DNA from: Diphasiastrum complanatum | Taxonomy: Eukaryota > Streptophyta > Lycopodiopsida > Lycopodiales > Lycopodiaceae | DNA: 64,000 bases | Reading direction: 5' to 3' | NCBI GenBank assembly: GCA_029204225.1 | Contig: CM055097.1 | Coordinates: 26,009,039-26,073,038 of the forward strand | Part shown: piece after piece, positions 1 through 11,530 of the stretch | Numbering within the stretch: position 1 is the first letter of the stretch | Layout: every line of letters starts with the position of its first letter | Notes under the pieces: model-generated | Databases searched by the model: none | Seen by the model: the letters and a program-made list of their open reading frames with translations, nothing else | What the model was told of the DNA's origin: nothing | Program-made: the position numbers and the translations under genes

Positions 1-319
1 ATGTTAGATCTGATTGTAGGTAATTCTCTGAAAATTTTGATAGATATTTGGTAACAAATCCATTAGTTTTGGTGAATTTTGCCCTTATTTTGCCACTGTT
101 TCTTGAGATCGAAGTCTCTGATCTACAAATTGGGGACTTATTGTTGCAACCTAATGATCTGCTTTCTTGTTGATCCTATCTGGATCTGGATCTTGTTGGA
201 TCTTCTTTGATTTTGTTAGATCTGACTGAATCTTGGTGGATGTAGCTTGATCTGTCTTGATTTCCTAGATCTAGGTGTGATGGCCTTGCAGATGAACTTT
301 TCGTAACATGCCATCACCA
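1..319. other. GATCT-rich non-coding stretch beside gypsy pol remnant
   Basis: No reading frame is supported here. The stretch is unusually rich in GATCT/GGATC words between about 110 and 260. It lies just past the C-terminal end of the minus-strand gypsy pol remnant, so it may be that element's 3' untranslated region or LTR. No second copy is visible in the window to prove an LTR. Confidence 0.35.
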
Positions 320-2240
320 ATCTGGATCTATCTCACTGAGGTGGCCAATACTTATGTAATTGGCTACCGTTGATGCGTGTGTCAAAAGGCGTCCCATCTA
401 GCTTCTCCAAGTTCATGGCTCCATGATTAAGAATCTCTTTGATCCGATAAGGACCTTCGCTTGTGAAATTTAGTTTCCCTTTGATCGCCTTGGTCTTATA
501 CATAAGGACTAGATCTCCGGATCAAAGATCTTTCTTTTGCAATCTGCGATCATGCCATGCTTTGCGTCATTCCTTTTCAGCTGCCAATGCATGTATAGCT
601 AGTAAGCATGTTTCACAGAGCTTATGCAAAGCTTCGTGGCGTAATTGTAGAGATCTGGATTCATCAAGATGTTGCATTGCAGCAATTCTCAATGAAGGGA
701 CCAAAAACTCTACTGACATTACAACATCCTGACCATAAACCAATTGAAATGGTGTTTGATTGGTGCTCCCCTTATATGCTGTCCTGAATGCCCACAGAGC
801 AGCATGTAGCTTGTGTTTCCAATCTGATCTGCTAGCTTCAACTATTTTTTTGAGTACGCTACACAAGATCTTATTGGATGACTCTGCTTGCCCATTACCA
901 CGAGGATAATAAGGTGTACTGGTTCTATGGAACACAAATAATTCCTCCAATAGGACCTTGATGGTCTCATTGATGAAATGACTCCCACGATCGTCGACTA
1001 TCTCCACCGGGCATCTAAAGCGCACAATGATATTTTCATAAAGAAACTTGGCAGTGGTCCTAGCATCAGCTACTCTTACTGCCTTGGCTTCGACCCACTT
1101 GGTGAGGTAGTCCATGGCCACGATTATATATCGGGCTTGGGTACTTCTTGCTGTAGGGTGAATTGGACCAATATAATCCAATCCCCACTTTTCAAATGGT
1201 GCTTGGGCTAAGACCGGGTGTAGAAGGTCATAATTTAATCTCGTTGGTCTCCTTGCCCTTTGGCACACATCGTCGCATTTCCTCAGGTATTCCTCCGTAT
1301 CCTTATGAATCGTTGGCCACCAGCATCCTAATTGTAGAATCTTGCGAACTGTAATGTCGGATGCAAAATGACCTCCACCCATGCCTTCATGTGAGAGCGA
1401 AATAATTCGGATGGCCTCATGAGGAAGAATACATCGCCGAAGGATCCCATCTGGTCCTCTTCGGTACAATTGGTCGACAATCAGCTGATAAGGTCTAGCT
1501 TTCAAGATCAACTTCCGCTGTTCCACCTTTGGTAGTGATTTGTTTGGTTGGCCCCACATTAGATATTCAACTACGTGAGCGGCCCATTCCGATACTGTGT
1601 CAACGTAACCTCATCATCAGGTTGGGTTGTAGTTTCCTTCCCCTTGATTTGTGACACATGATCTGCCATGTAGTATTGCTTTCCCTTGTGAACCACTATC
1701 CAAAAATCAAACTCCAACAACAAAAGTAACTATCGAGTAATTCTCCTTGTATTGCAAGTTTTGTTAACAAGATAGAGCAAGGGCTGATGGTCTATATAAG
1801 GCAAAGTGTGTGGCCATCAAATAGTAATGATTTTTTTTAACCGCATATATTATTGCCAGTGCTTCCCGCTCTGTGGTTGAATAATGCATTTCTGTATCAC
1901 TGAGCTGTCGGCTTGCAAATCGGATCGAAAAATCCTTTTTGTGTTCTCATGGCTGGGTTAAGACTGCTCCTATTGCATACTTTGATCGTCCATATGCACA
2001 TGAAACTCAATGGACCAATTGGGTGGGCATAAGATTGGTGCTGAGACCAATGCATCCTTAAGCTTCTAGAAAGCCCTTAGGGCTTTCTCATTCAATGTGG
2101 ATCCGTTGTGAGTTTGTAAATTGGTCGTGCTAACTCCGCAAAATCTAGGATGAAAATCCTATAATAGTTAGCATGACCCATAAAGATGTAGACCTCGTGG
2201 ATTGTTCCTGGTGGTGTAGACCAATAATGATCCTCTGCTC
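320..2240 (-). pseudogene. Ty3/gypsy pol remnant: RNase H to integrase
   Basis: Read on the minus strand, 2240 to 1600 shows a decayed RNase H with the family phrases STTEREALAII and FWIVVHKGKQYYMADH, broken by frameshifts. Then 1559 to 567 is an open 330-residue integrase segment. It has a zinc-binding HHCC region (H57, H64, C95, C99; the last pair is CX3C instead of the usual CX2C) and a catalytic core D128 (GLDYIGP), D190 (DRGSHF), E226 (NGQAE), with exactly 35 residues between D190 and E226. The integrase C-terminal part continues to about 320 (KLNFTSEGPYRIKEI, then LEKLDGTPF) after a frame change. Gag, protease and RT are missing, so this is a truncated, non-functional copy. Confidence 0.85.
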
Positions 2241-3099
2241 TGAATTAGGTACTGAAAATACTTTGTTGTACTAGTGTTTGTGTACTGCCACATGAACAAG
2301 AAGGTTGCTGACTAGGCATGGAAGAACGGTGGATGTGGATAAAGTATTGGATTTGGGGGGTGAAGAGATGGTGGGGGCTGGTGAAGAAGCGGCAGGAGGC
2401 AAAATGGCATGAGGTGGTGAGCTGGCAAACTCGAGAGGAGGCATGTTAGGATCGACTAGAAAGGTGGTGGTGGCTTTGCCTTGAGCGACGTATTGGAGGT
2501 CCTGGTTGAAGGTGCGGTCTCCGCCACAGTTTGCAGGCTAAAATGGGAGAAAGTAAACTTTTCATTGAGCATCCGGTGGAGTTGTTGCTGGAGGCTGGTT
2601 AAGGCAGCCCAACAACCTAGAGCCTGAGAGTCCTAGCTGGCCGAAGGTGGCAACGTTACTATGGGTGGTAGGAGAGGTGTGGTGACAGTGGTGGTGGATA
2701 CAGTAACCAAAACATGTGTGACAATGGAAGTAGTTAGAGCAGTGATGGTGGAAACGACTGTGGGGTGAATGGGAGATGAAGTTAGCGAAATAGCGATGGC
2801 GAGGGACGATGAGGTGGTGATGGCGAGAGTAGTGATAGGAGAAACAATGGAAGTTAAGATGGCGGATGAGATGGGGGAAGAGATGGCTGGACAAATAGGG
2901 TTGCAGACATGAGAAGTGATTTGGAGAAGGGGAGAGTAGTTTTAGATAGATTTTTGTGTGTTTGGAGTTAGTTTTCTGTATTTTTTTGTGTCTGGACTGT
3001 TCACAACTAGCAGAGGAGGTGTTAGAGGGTAGATCCCAAAGAAACACACCAATCTGCATTTTTGGAGGGAAAAAGAGCCAAAAATCTCATCAGTTTTTT
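2241..3099. other. purine/GGTG-rich stretch, no supported gene
   Basis: The plus strand is rich in GGTGGTG and GAAG words from about 2320 to 2930. An open frame can be drawn on the minus strand (2562-3059), but its product is a low-complexity His/Ser/Pro string of the kind this base composition gives by chance. I see no motif, splice signal or homologous second copy. Confidence 0.4.
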
Positions 3100-4079
3100 C
3101 TCCAAAACCAATGAGAGTTAGCCCTTGCATGACTGGCAGCAGCTCCAGGGTACTATCCCAGACTTGCATAGAAGCCTGCGAGAGTTAGTTCATAGCAGAT
3201 TGCAAAAAAACAGAGAAAAAACCATAAAAATTCAAAATTGTAAAAAACTAAAAAAAATTCAAATCTTTACCAGAACTCTCGTAGAGCTCTCTGAAGTTCC
3301 ATCTCAGTGAGACTAGAGCACATAAGGACTTGCAAGAGTTAGTTCACTATCTAAGTGTCTGTGCAAGAGTTTCCAGTGGAAAAAAGATGAAAAAATAGCA
3401 AAAAACCCTCGCAGACACTAAAATTTTCAATTCTAGTGGTCAAGAACCCTCGCAGAGAATTCTAAAATTCTATCTCAGTGAGACCAGGACACGGAAGAGT
3501 CTGCGAGAGTTGGTTTAATTCTAGTGAGCAAAAAATTGGGTTTAAGTATCATTAAAAAGTGAAGATCCAGCAAATCCTTCCAGAGATAACTCTCCCAGAC
3601 CACTCCAATCAATTCAGAATGTCAATTTCCATCAGTGGTGAAGCCTGTGAGAGTTAGTACTGATTTTTGGAAAAGATAAAGCCAAAATAGTGGTTCTTAA
3701 CCCTCATAAACAGTGATTCACTTATTGTGGGAGTTAACCCTCACAGAGAATTTGAGAGTCAGATCTAGGCTAGATTCAGCTCTTGTGATCCTTGCAAAAG
3801 TTACTTCCCAATGATCTGAGAGATATCAAGATTTTTGACTGCAAAACAACTAAAGAACCCTCGCAAACTCAGGACATTCAGTGCAAGGAGTAAAAAGTTA
3901 TCAAGGAAAAATCACTGGCCTATCAGATTGATCAAATCCATAAGATCCAGATTGCATCCCACTGAACCAGCAAGATCCAACTACCTTGGACTCTACCATC
4001 GAATGAATCTGAGATTTGGACTATTAGTAATAAGGAGGACAACAAATCAAGCACCACACTTTCCCATATAGCTGCGCAA
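3100..4079 (+). repeat. gypsy leader/LTR-like region with recurring GCGAGAGTTAGTT words
   Basis: A 10-13 bp word and its reverse complement recur: GCGAGAGTTAGTT-like near 3178 and 3502, GTGAGAGTTAGT near 3650, and CTCGCAGAG-like near 3410, 3451 and 3863. The same vocabulary returns after the gypsy remnant at about 8010, 8082 and 8298. The position upstream of a gypsy gag suggests the 5' LTR or leader of that element. The two sides cannot be aligned as clean LTRs by eye. Confidence 0.45.
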
Positions 4080-4104
4080 CAAGAGACAAAACCAGAACCA
4101 GTGC

Positions 4105-5570
4105 CAATGGATCCAATGGGTCAACCTGTACCTGTCGCTCCCTTGCAAGCAGTTTGGAGGGCACCTCGGATGGAGATACCAAAATACGACGGATCAGCAG
4201 GTCAAACATTTATGATCCGAATGCAGTGCAGCCCTAACTCCTGATTATGCGGTGATCATGTGGTTCGCATCAGAAGAGAACTGAAATGACGGGAGCAGTA
4301 CATTACTCTGCAACAAGCCATGGAAGATGACATTAGGGAAGAGGATGAGAGATTAGATGATGAATATCCCACTACCCACACTCCAACCCCCTCAGTAGCG
4401 TCATCGTCATCAAACATCTCCAATCTATCCCCATAACTGTTGTTGGAATAGATGACCAAATTAAACCACGTCAAATCCACCTGATCAGAACCAGCCCTAG
4501 TATCCCCGCTGAGAGAATTTATGGTGTCCAGTCTGCACCCAAAACCATACAGTGAATGAGTGTCCAGTCCTAAAGCAAAATTTGAGACTGATACAAAGAT
4601 TTTGCCATTTGTGCAATGCAACATCACATGAGACGGCCTTTTGCCCATTTAACCCCCGGATTGTCCAACAGAAGAGGATTTCTTATTCAGACTTCTTATC
4701 CATATCATCAAGGGGCACCAAATGCAGCACCGAGGTATGGGACATTGAACAATCAGCAGTGCATGGTCTTACCTGCACCACTAGGGCCAGCTAATCAGCA
4801 AGCGGCTCATGTAAATTTAATAGCAACAAAACCAGAGATGCCAGTACCACCTCAACCTGAGCAGCAGCAATGGTATGGGCCGGATGAACCATATATGGAT
4901 CCTGTCATAAATGAGTATTATGTGGCCTATGCAGCTCAAACTCAACGTCAAGACGGGAGAAATTATGGCTGCTACAGATGTGGTGAAGAACACAGAATTG
5001 CTGAATGTCCTTACAAGGGACAATATACATCCTTCTACTGGGAATGCGGTTATGGACACTGCTACAAAAACTGTCCATTAAGACTTGGGACCAGCGCGCC
5101 ATTGAATTTCATTGCGATACAACCAGTAACAGTTCCAGTGGGAATGCCACCAGAAAAACAACGTTTCCATGTCCCTGTGTTAGTCGTCACGTGAGCACCG
5201 TTAGTCTCCGATGACCAACCCTTGACTTCAGCGCCATATTTGAATGTAAGGGAAGAAAGGAGACGGTATCAGAAGATACGACATTGGATACAGAGAGCGC
5301 AAGTGGAGGAGAAAGCACAAGAAAAATCCACAACTATAGAACCCCCTGCTAACAAAGAACCAATACCACAGACGGGCTCACCACAACACACTGATCAAAA
5401 CAATCGGTTGCATCATCATGGACCACCTTTCCACATGGTGGAGCCTGAGGAACCGCATACGGAAGTGCTCGCCAATTTGCTAGCAAGCCGCGTCAGCCTA
5501 TCCTTAAGAGAGTTGTTGCAGATTGCCTGGCTAAATGGGCCAACACAAAAGCAGAACCGGTAGCGCCAGA
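4105..5570 (+). pseudogene. gypsy G1 gag with three zinc knuckles (broken)
   Basis: The start MDPMGQPVPVAPLQAVW near 4108 leads into PRMEIPKYDGSA, a typical plant gypsy gag opening, then a stop near 4240 and frame changes. Nucleocapsid-like motifs follow: CHLCNATSHETAFC at about 4603 (CX2CX4HX4C), CYRCGEEHRIAEC at about 4972 (CX2CX3HX4C) and YWECGYGHCYKNC at about 5036. In the last, the first Cys is replaced by Tyr, so that knuckle should be dead. The tail (5222-5563) is Gln/Pro/His-rich. The role in an intact element would be particle assembly and RNA packaging. Confidence 0.75.
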
Positions 5571-5639
5571 GCCCATATATTGTGCAGGCTACGATGAGAC
5601 AAGTAACGTCCTCCACATTGGGACAACGTGGGAGAGTGA

Positions 5640-6530
5640 GGAACACAACTTCACCTTGTCAATCAAACACAAGAGATTCAAGGACAAGACAACAATAATA
5701 GATGGAGAATCAGGTGTCAATTTGATCTCCACTACTTTATCTCAAAAGTGAGGTTTATAGGGATTGAAGCCAACAAAATTTGCCATCAAGCTAGCAGATC
5801 AATCCTATGTAAAACCAAAGGGTGTAGTTGCCAATATCCCTGTAAAAATAACAGGCAGCAATTTGTGAGCACCTTTGTAGTAATGGACATACCAGACTCC
5901 CCATCTACATATCGTGTTTTACTGGGAAGGCCATGTTTGAGATCTGTGCAAGTAGTTCACAACCAAGGTACGGAGAAACTCACCTTTGAGAATAGAGAAC
6001 AGGCTATAAAAGTCGATTCAACCATGTGGGCAGTGAAACCTATTGCACCCAAGGCTGATGACGGATCATCCACAACAGATCATACGATCAATCGCCCAAG
6101 GCAAGCCAAGCGTGGTCACTACGATTTAGAAATAGATGTCATGATATGGATGGATGCATTAGCAATGATTGATTACCAGGCATGTCAATGTGAATCGGAT
6201 CCTGAACCCAGCACATCTTCACCCAAGTGTTACACCATGGACACACCAATTACATTTGGGGTGAATATGATCAACGTAGCATGGTTGTCAACAGAATCTA
6301 TTGAGAACCTAGTGGACGATGATTTAGTCCGTTGGCAACATGTTTTGACTTACAACAAGGAGATTGAACTGACAGATGAGCAGGTCCTACAGCACATGGA
6401 CTCATACCACTATGGAATCAAGAGAGTACCAACTCAACCGTTGCAAAAATCTGCTATGGTGAAAGTTTCAAAGATAGATCCACCAAAGGCACCTACAAAC
6501 AAGAAGAACCAATTGAAACAATGTTACAAC
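5640..6530 (+). pseudogene. gypsy G1 protease and linker (broken)
   Basis: The retropepsin-like active-site phrase IIDGESGVNLI is encoded at about 5695-5730, followed by a stop and frameshift. It resumes as FVVMDIPDSPSTYRVLLGRP (about 5875-5935), the flap-to-C-terminal part of the fold. The active site reads DGES where Asp-Ser/Thr-Gly is usual; the related copy at 11.5-12 kb has DGGS, so this looks lineage-typical. The downstream 130-residue linker matches the remnant on the other strand in general style (FENREQAIKVDS against RIVL*NRDSTVKIN). Confidence 0.7.
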
Positions 6531-7029
6531 AAGTGATCCGATGGAGTGATCTACCCGAAGAAGCTATAGCCACAGTGGATATGGATATTCTCAACCATGA
6601 GGCAAATATCAAACCAGTTCCGAAGAAAAACAACAACGAATTCAACTATGTAACAAGAAAAGGCAAGAAGAAGGTGTTGGATTTCTTGAATTCAATCAGG
6701 ATGAACTCGGATGTGTCATCTTCTTCTTAGATGATGGAGAATCAAAAGATGACCAATCAGACTAAGATCAATATGTTGAAGGAGGAATCTCATCGAGTAC
6801 CAATTCATGAGATGCCTGAGACCTTCAAGAATTATACCTTTTCGATGACATGGTAATTATGATGCCGCAAGCACAATGAAAACTTGATCAAAGTCAGGAA
6901 CCAGCGAAACAAGTCTTCGAGAGACCCGCACGAACATAGCCGATGAACCTTGCCGAGCCAGGTGAAGAAGAAAAGATCGTACATGTGGGAGAGCAGTTAA
7001 CACCCACACAATTCAAGTGGCTATGATCA

Positions 7030-7755
7030 TTGTTGGTGGAGTACAGAAATTGTTTTGCTCAGAATTACAGTGATCTGAAGGGCATCCCACCAATAGTAGT
7101 CCAACACACCATACCCTTGGTGGATGGAGTAGTCCTCAGGGTGAGTCGTTATTACCGCTGCAATTCAAACTATACAAAACTGATCAAGCAAGAGTTGCAG
7201 AAGCTGTTAGACACTGATTTCATTTATGAAAATGAGCACACTGAGTGGGTATCGCCTATAGTTATAGTACCCAAGAAGAATGACAAAATGCAAATATGTG
7301 TGAATCTAAAGGCACTAAATGCAGTCACCAAAAAGGACCATTTTCCTTTACTCTTTACGGAAAGTGTTCTTGACAGAGTAGCAGGAGCAGAAGCCTACAG
7401 TTTTCTGGATGGCTTCAGCAGTTATAATCAGGTGAAGATAGCGCCAGAAGATCAACACAAGACAACGTTCACCACTTACGCCTATAAAGTAATGCCATTC
7501 GGTCTTTGCAATGCCCCAAGCACCTTCCAACGAGTTATGCAGGTGGCATTCAAAGAGTATTTGCAAAATTTTTTGGAGATTTTCTTGGACGATCTGTGCA
7601 TGCACGGGCCTAACTCAGAGCATTTGTCCAATCTGGAGAAGGTGTTGCAAAAGTGCCACAAATTCTAGATCTCCTTGAATCCAGAAAAATGTCAATTTTG
7701 GGCTATACATGGCTTGATTCTTGGCCATATAGTGTCTAGACATGGGATCGCCACG
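7030..7755 (+). pseudogene. gypsy G1 reverse transcriptase (truncated)
   Basis: This 212-residue open segment contains RT blocks in order: the IPLVDG start, EWVSPIVIVPKKND, ICVNLKALNAVTKKDHFPL, YSFLDGFSSYNQVKIAPED, KTTFTTYAYKVMPFGLCNAP and the catalytic box FLDDL (YVDD/FLDDF family). After a TAG at 7666 the frame continues as ISLNPEKCQFW to about 7755, then is lost. The thumb, RNase H and integrase are missing. The catalytic Asp pair is kept, but the protein is truncated. Confidence 0.85.
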
Positions 7756-8500
7756 GACCTAGGATTTGGTGTTTCAGTAGGATGAGGATGGTATGTGCCG
7801 AGTTTGAAGGCTTTTGGAAGTAGTTGTAAGTTTAGAGCAAAAATCGGCAAGAGCTTCGCCTAAAAAAGTGACAAATGACTCGAATTTCCTATTTTTATAG
7901 AGGAAAATTAGAGTGCATATTAGAAGAAGTGTACTTTCCACAGCTCAGATCTATACCAAATTTTGCAAGGGACTTTCTTCGTAATTTTTAAAGATTTCAG
8001 AGAAGCTGGCGAGAGTTCAGAAGCTGTTTTGCATGCCTTGCAAGGTTCTGAAGGTCATGTGAGGGATAATGTTAGGGTTAAACTCTCGCAGGAAAGGATG
8101 TCTCGCCCAACTTTCTCTTGTTATCAAATTTCAAAAATCCAACCTTATAGGCAAGTCACTTTGACTGTCTTGATTCCATTTATGCTACTTGCGAAAGTTG
8201 GCTCGATGATCTTTATGGCATGCAAAGGTTATAAAGTTTTTCCTTCAGTGAACTCTCACAAAGACCATTTTTTTCATTAATCCTTCACAAGTAACTCTCG
8301 CAGAGCTTGCTATAGATCCATCTGGGTCAAATCTGTCCATGGTGAGCTTTGCAAAAGTTCTTATGAAAATTTGGTAGCTGATCCATCATTTTTAGTGATT
8401 TTTTTTCTTTATTTCACTCAATCAGGCCTGAAATTTTCTCTCATTCATTTCATCAGTCCATGTTATCAATGGACTTGTTCTACGACTACATTTTTCCTTT
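7756..8500 (+). other. non-coding, LTR-like flank of G1
   Basis: No gene. It contains GCGAGAGTT (about 8010), CTCGCAGGA (about 8082) and CTCGCAGAG (about 8298), the word set also seen at 3.1-3.9 kb upstream of G1, plus a TTTTTATAG TATA-like stretch near 7893. The simplest reading is a decayed LTR or untranslated end of the same gypsy family. Confidence 0.4.
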
Positions 8501-8506
8501 AACCCC

Positions 8507-9245
8507 TTAAGAACGTTTGTCAAGGGCAATGCTATCATAGTCCAAAATGAACCTGTGAAAGAATCTTGTAAAGCCCAAAAAGAATTTCACATCAAGAATT
8601 GTCAGAGGTCTCGCCCATTCTTGTACCTTACGGACTTTGTCATAATCGATTTCAAGACCTTTATCAAATATGACATGGCCCATGTATTTGAGTTTAGTTT
8701 GAAAGAACTCACATTTTGACTCTTTAGCAAAGAGTTTTTCTTGTCTTAGAAGATCCAAGACAATACGAAGATGCTTTTCATGCTCCTCAAGGGTCCGACT
8801 ATAAATTAATATGTCGTCCAGATACACCACCACAAACTTTCCCAGATATGGACGAAGAATATCATTCACCATCTGTTGGAAAGTGGCAGACACATTCATG
8901 AGTCCAAAAGGTAACACTAAAAACTCATAATGGCCGTACCTGGATCAAAATCCAGTCTTAGGAACATCTTCGTTTCTAATCCTTATCTAATGCTATCCTG
9001 ATCTAAGATTAATCTTGGAGAAATACTTAGCTCCATTCAAACAATCCATAAGATCATCCATCCTAGGTAAGGGATATTTGTTCTTAATCATTTAACTCTT
9101 TAAAGTCACCAAAAAAACGTGTGCCGCCATCTTTTTTACTAAAAGAATTGGTGCTCCCCAAGGGTACTTACTAGGCCAAATATGGCCCATTCTAAGGAGT
9201 TCTTGTAGTTGCTTAGAAATTTCATCCTCCATCTTGAAAGGATAA
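8507..9245 (-). pseudogene. Ty3/gypsy reverse transcriptase fragment, different lineage
   Basis: On the minus strand, 9240 to 8920 reads as an RT N-terminal part with frameshifts (ELLRMGHIWPSKYPWGAPI, then [22 protein letters not shown]). An open segment 8917-8507 then gives LPFGLMNVSATFQQMVNDIL, the catalytic box VVYLDDILIYS, LRQEKLFAKESKCEFF and YMGHVI. This is closer to chromovirus-type gypsy RT than to G1, so it is an independent insertion. RNase H and integrase are absent. Confidence 0.85.
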
Positions 9246-9299
9246 ATCAACAAAAGAAATAGTAGAATTACCTTGCGCTTTAAAGGATTTAGGTTGCCC

Positions 9300-9650
9300 G
9301 CCAGATTTCTTTTGTTTTTGAAATCCGACAGCTAGACCTCGTCAATATGCTCTTGGATACCCGGAACGATTAGCCTTACCTTCCCCACCAAAGCACCCCG
9401 CTCCTCCTGCCAATTTGATGGAACAAAACCTTACAAAGATACCGAGCAATAGAATTATAGTAATGATTAACAACAAGCATCTAGAAACTGGACCAGAGCA
9501 CCACTTGGAGGCTTTGCATGTGGAGAAAATCATAGAGTTGCAGAATGTCCAAATAAAGACAAATTTGTACCATTCTTTCGTGTGGTTATGGGCATTGCCA
9601 TAAGGAATGTCCATCAAGATTGAAGCCACCACCGGCTACAGCTCCTAGAA
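9300..9650 (+). pseudogene. gypsy gag fragment with zinc knuckles
   Basis: Plus-strand remnant of the same gag family as G1: a Pro-rich segment (PSPPKHPAPPANLMEQ), a knuckle FACGENHRVAEC near 9510 with the first Cys replaced, a frameshift, then CGYGHCHKECPSRL near 9585. The following APRNLITMQ aligns with APLNFIAIQ in G1. Gag similarity stops there and element X begins without a frame change (see X1). Confidence 0.7.
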
Positions 9651-10461
9651 ATTTGATAACAATGCAACATCCTCATGAGTCCTCGTGTGGTGGTTGGGTC
9701 ATCAAGTTTAAGACCTCTGAAATTGAGTCCGACAAAGAATTGGATATGATACCTGCATTGGGAGAGCAGTCGGCTTGGAGAATACAGTTTTTGAGAAAAC
9801 TCTAGAATTCATCAGGAGTTATGTGGCCAGCCCTCGCCAATTGTGCGTAGATCCATACTACATACCAATGTCACACAGAAATAAGTGGAAGGATTTGGGA
9901 TTGGCCATGGACAAAATTACCATCCATATGCTGAACTGGCCAATCATCCACCAACCTTGTAGCTGGGAGATATCAATGGACTTCCATCGAGCCCTACAAG
10001 TATACCAACGGGAGTATATCCACTCTCTTGATCCCACAGTCAGACAATCGGCACTGTTCGCAAAAGATCTCACTCTATTGGCATCCGTTGCAACATGATG
10101 GGATCCGTTGCAACATGATGGCATCCGTTGCAACATGATAGTTGCCTTCCTACTTTGGCATTTGATCCGAATAAGCCAATGATGTCAGATAGTATTAAGG
10201 ATTAGCTATCGGTGGCCAGATTATATTTTTGTGCAGCAATGATGGGAGGCTCTTGGGAATCTTTGTGTATCGAAATTGAAGAAGATTATCAAAAGCAACA
10301 CGATGCCAATGTTTGCACAAGTATTACTTGCTCTATGTTTACAGATTTGCCTCTCTCTACTTCAAAGTGGATTGTCGGAGCCCATCGTTGTTTTATAAAA
10401 GCCCATAGTAACTGCATCTCACAGGTGTTGTGGGATTGCCACCACTTTTGGTGGGGGATAC
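9651..10461 (+). pseudogene. element X copy 1: C-terminal half of unknown ORF
   Basis: Homologous to the reading frame at 59,940-60,670 (+) and 31,260-30,540 (-): HPHESSCGGWVIKFKTSEIE, then VDPYYIPM, WPIIHQPCSWEISMDFHRAL, then DPTVRQSALFAKDLTLLASV and FDPNKPM. There is no recognised domain or catalytic motif. A 20-bp unit (GCATCCGTTGCAACATGATG) is tandemly triplicated at 10,081-10,140 here only and shifts the frame. The 5' half of X is missing and replaced by gypsy gag. The LTR follows directly. Confidence 0.7.
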
Positions 10462-11210
10462 TGTTGGAGGATTTGCGGATCATGAGGCAACCCTAACCCT
10501 AGTTAATAAGTGAGAGGGATTTGGCACCCTGTGTGTAAGTCCAACCCGATGATCACATAAAGATTTGATTAATTAGAAAGTCAATTAAAAAGGACTTTAG
10601 GCCTTTTTGCGGGACTTTTAATGTCGTAGGGCCTAAATGTTAAGTTAGTGAATAAAGTTGGGTTTCCCTCCAATTTTGGATGGTTCTCACTCTTTTTTAA
10701 ATTTGAATAATTAGGGAGGCAGAAATGGACCAATGGGATTTAGAGGACAGGGTCCTCCTCTCTACTATAAAAACAAACCAACTCGAGATTCCTACACATG
10801 TACATATCTTCATTTCAATAAAGCAGATTGGTTCTCTTGTGAAATGGATTTATGAATGTCCTTGCTCTCTATCACTTTTCCTCCATCTCTCATGCTTTTA
10901 TTGTGTTTGTTAGTTGTTGCATCTGATTGTTATTGGGATTGCATGTTTTTATACTTTTTATGAGAAAGAAAGGGAGAGAGAGAAAGAGTAAGCTATCTTC
11001 ATTGTGGATCTTAGTGTTAGTGATTGTAGTGCTAATGCTTAGAGTTAATGGATGTTAGAGCTAGATGTGGATCTTCCATTCATGCTGAAATATGAAATAT
11101 TTTATCGCTCTCATGGGAACGAACCTACGTGTGACAACTAAGTTCATCTCCTTGATGCTAGATTGATTAGATCTTGGGTTGAGGATAGGCAAGGAAAGAA
11201 ACCCACTATA
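10462..11210 (+). repeat. element X copy 1: 3' LTR
   Basis: About 749 bp beginning TGTTGGAGGATTTG right after a purine-rich TTTTGGTGGGGGATAC (polypurine tract-like) and ending near CCACTATA, where the other copies end CCGCTACA. It aligns along its length with LTRs at 60,722-61,485 and, inverted, 29,683-30,477: shared GAGGCAA-CCTAACCCTAG, AAGTCCAACCCGATGATCACAT, a TATA box (CTATAAAAAC near 10,765) and GAACGAACCTACG. The start and end fit the TG...CA rule. Confidence 0.85.
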
Positions 11211-11530
11211 GATTTCTTCACTGGTTGTGCTAATCGCTTGATCAGAATGTCATCTTCATCAAAAAATGAATATATGGTCAACCTTCAATTTCACAATTAC
11301 TTAGAAGATGAGACATCAAACTGAAGACAATCCACCATAGCTAGGGCTTTGGTCCAGTTTACTACATCTATTTGCGAATCATCACGTATGACAATTCTCC
11401 TCCAACAACATTCGTCGTCTAACTCCTCTTCAGAATGGATAATAGTGGCATATATGGAAACCATGGCTCTTTGTTCGATCGGTTTGGTAATCTAGGTATC
11501 AAGATTGATCTTGACTGTGGAATCACGATT

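Larger units (their letters stand above)
4080..7755 (+). mobile_element. Ty3/gypsy remnant G1 (gag-protease-RT)
   Basis: A colinear plus-strand gypsy element decayed by many frameshifts and stops: gag start (about 4105), three zinc knuckles (4603-5090), protease (about 5640-6000), a linker, and RT (7030-7755). RNase H and integrase are absent. Similarity stops abruptly near 7755, just after the RT phrase NPEKCQFW...HGIATD, where a non-coding stretch with the CTCGCAGAG word begins. The 3' half was therefore lost by deletion or recombination. It is the same family as the minus-strand remnant at 11.2-14.0 kb, with which it shares its gag knuckles and protease style. Confidence 0.85.

Noticed and set aside
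2562-3059. 165-residue His/Ser-rich minus-strand ORF
   Set aside because: Low-complexity product of GGTG/GAAG-rich DNA; no motif, no copy, no splice context.
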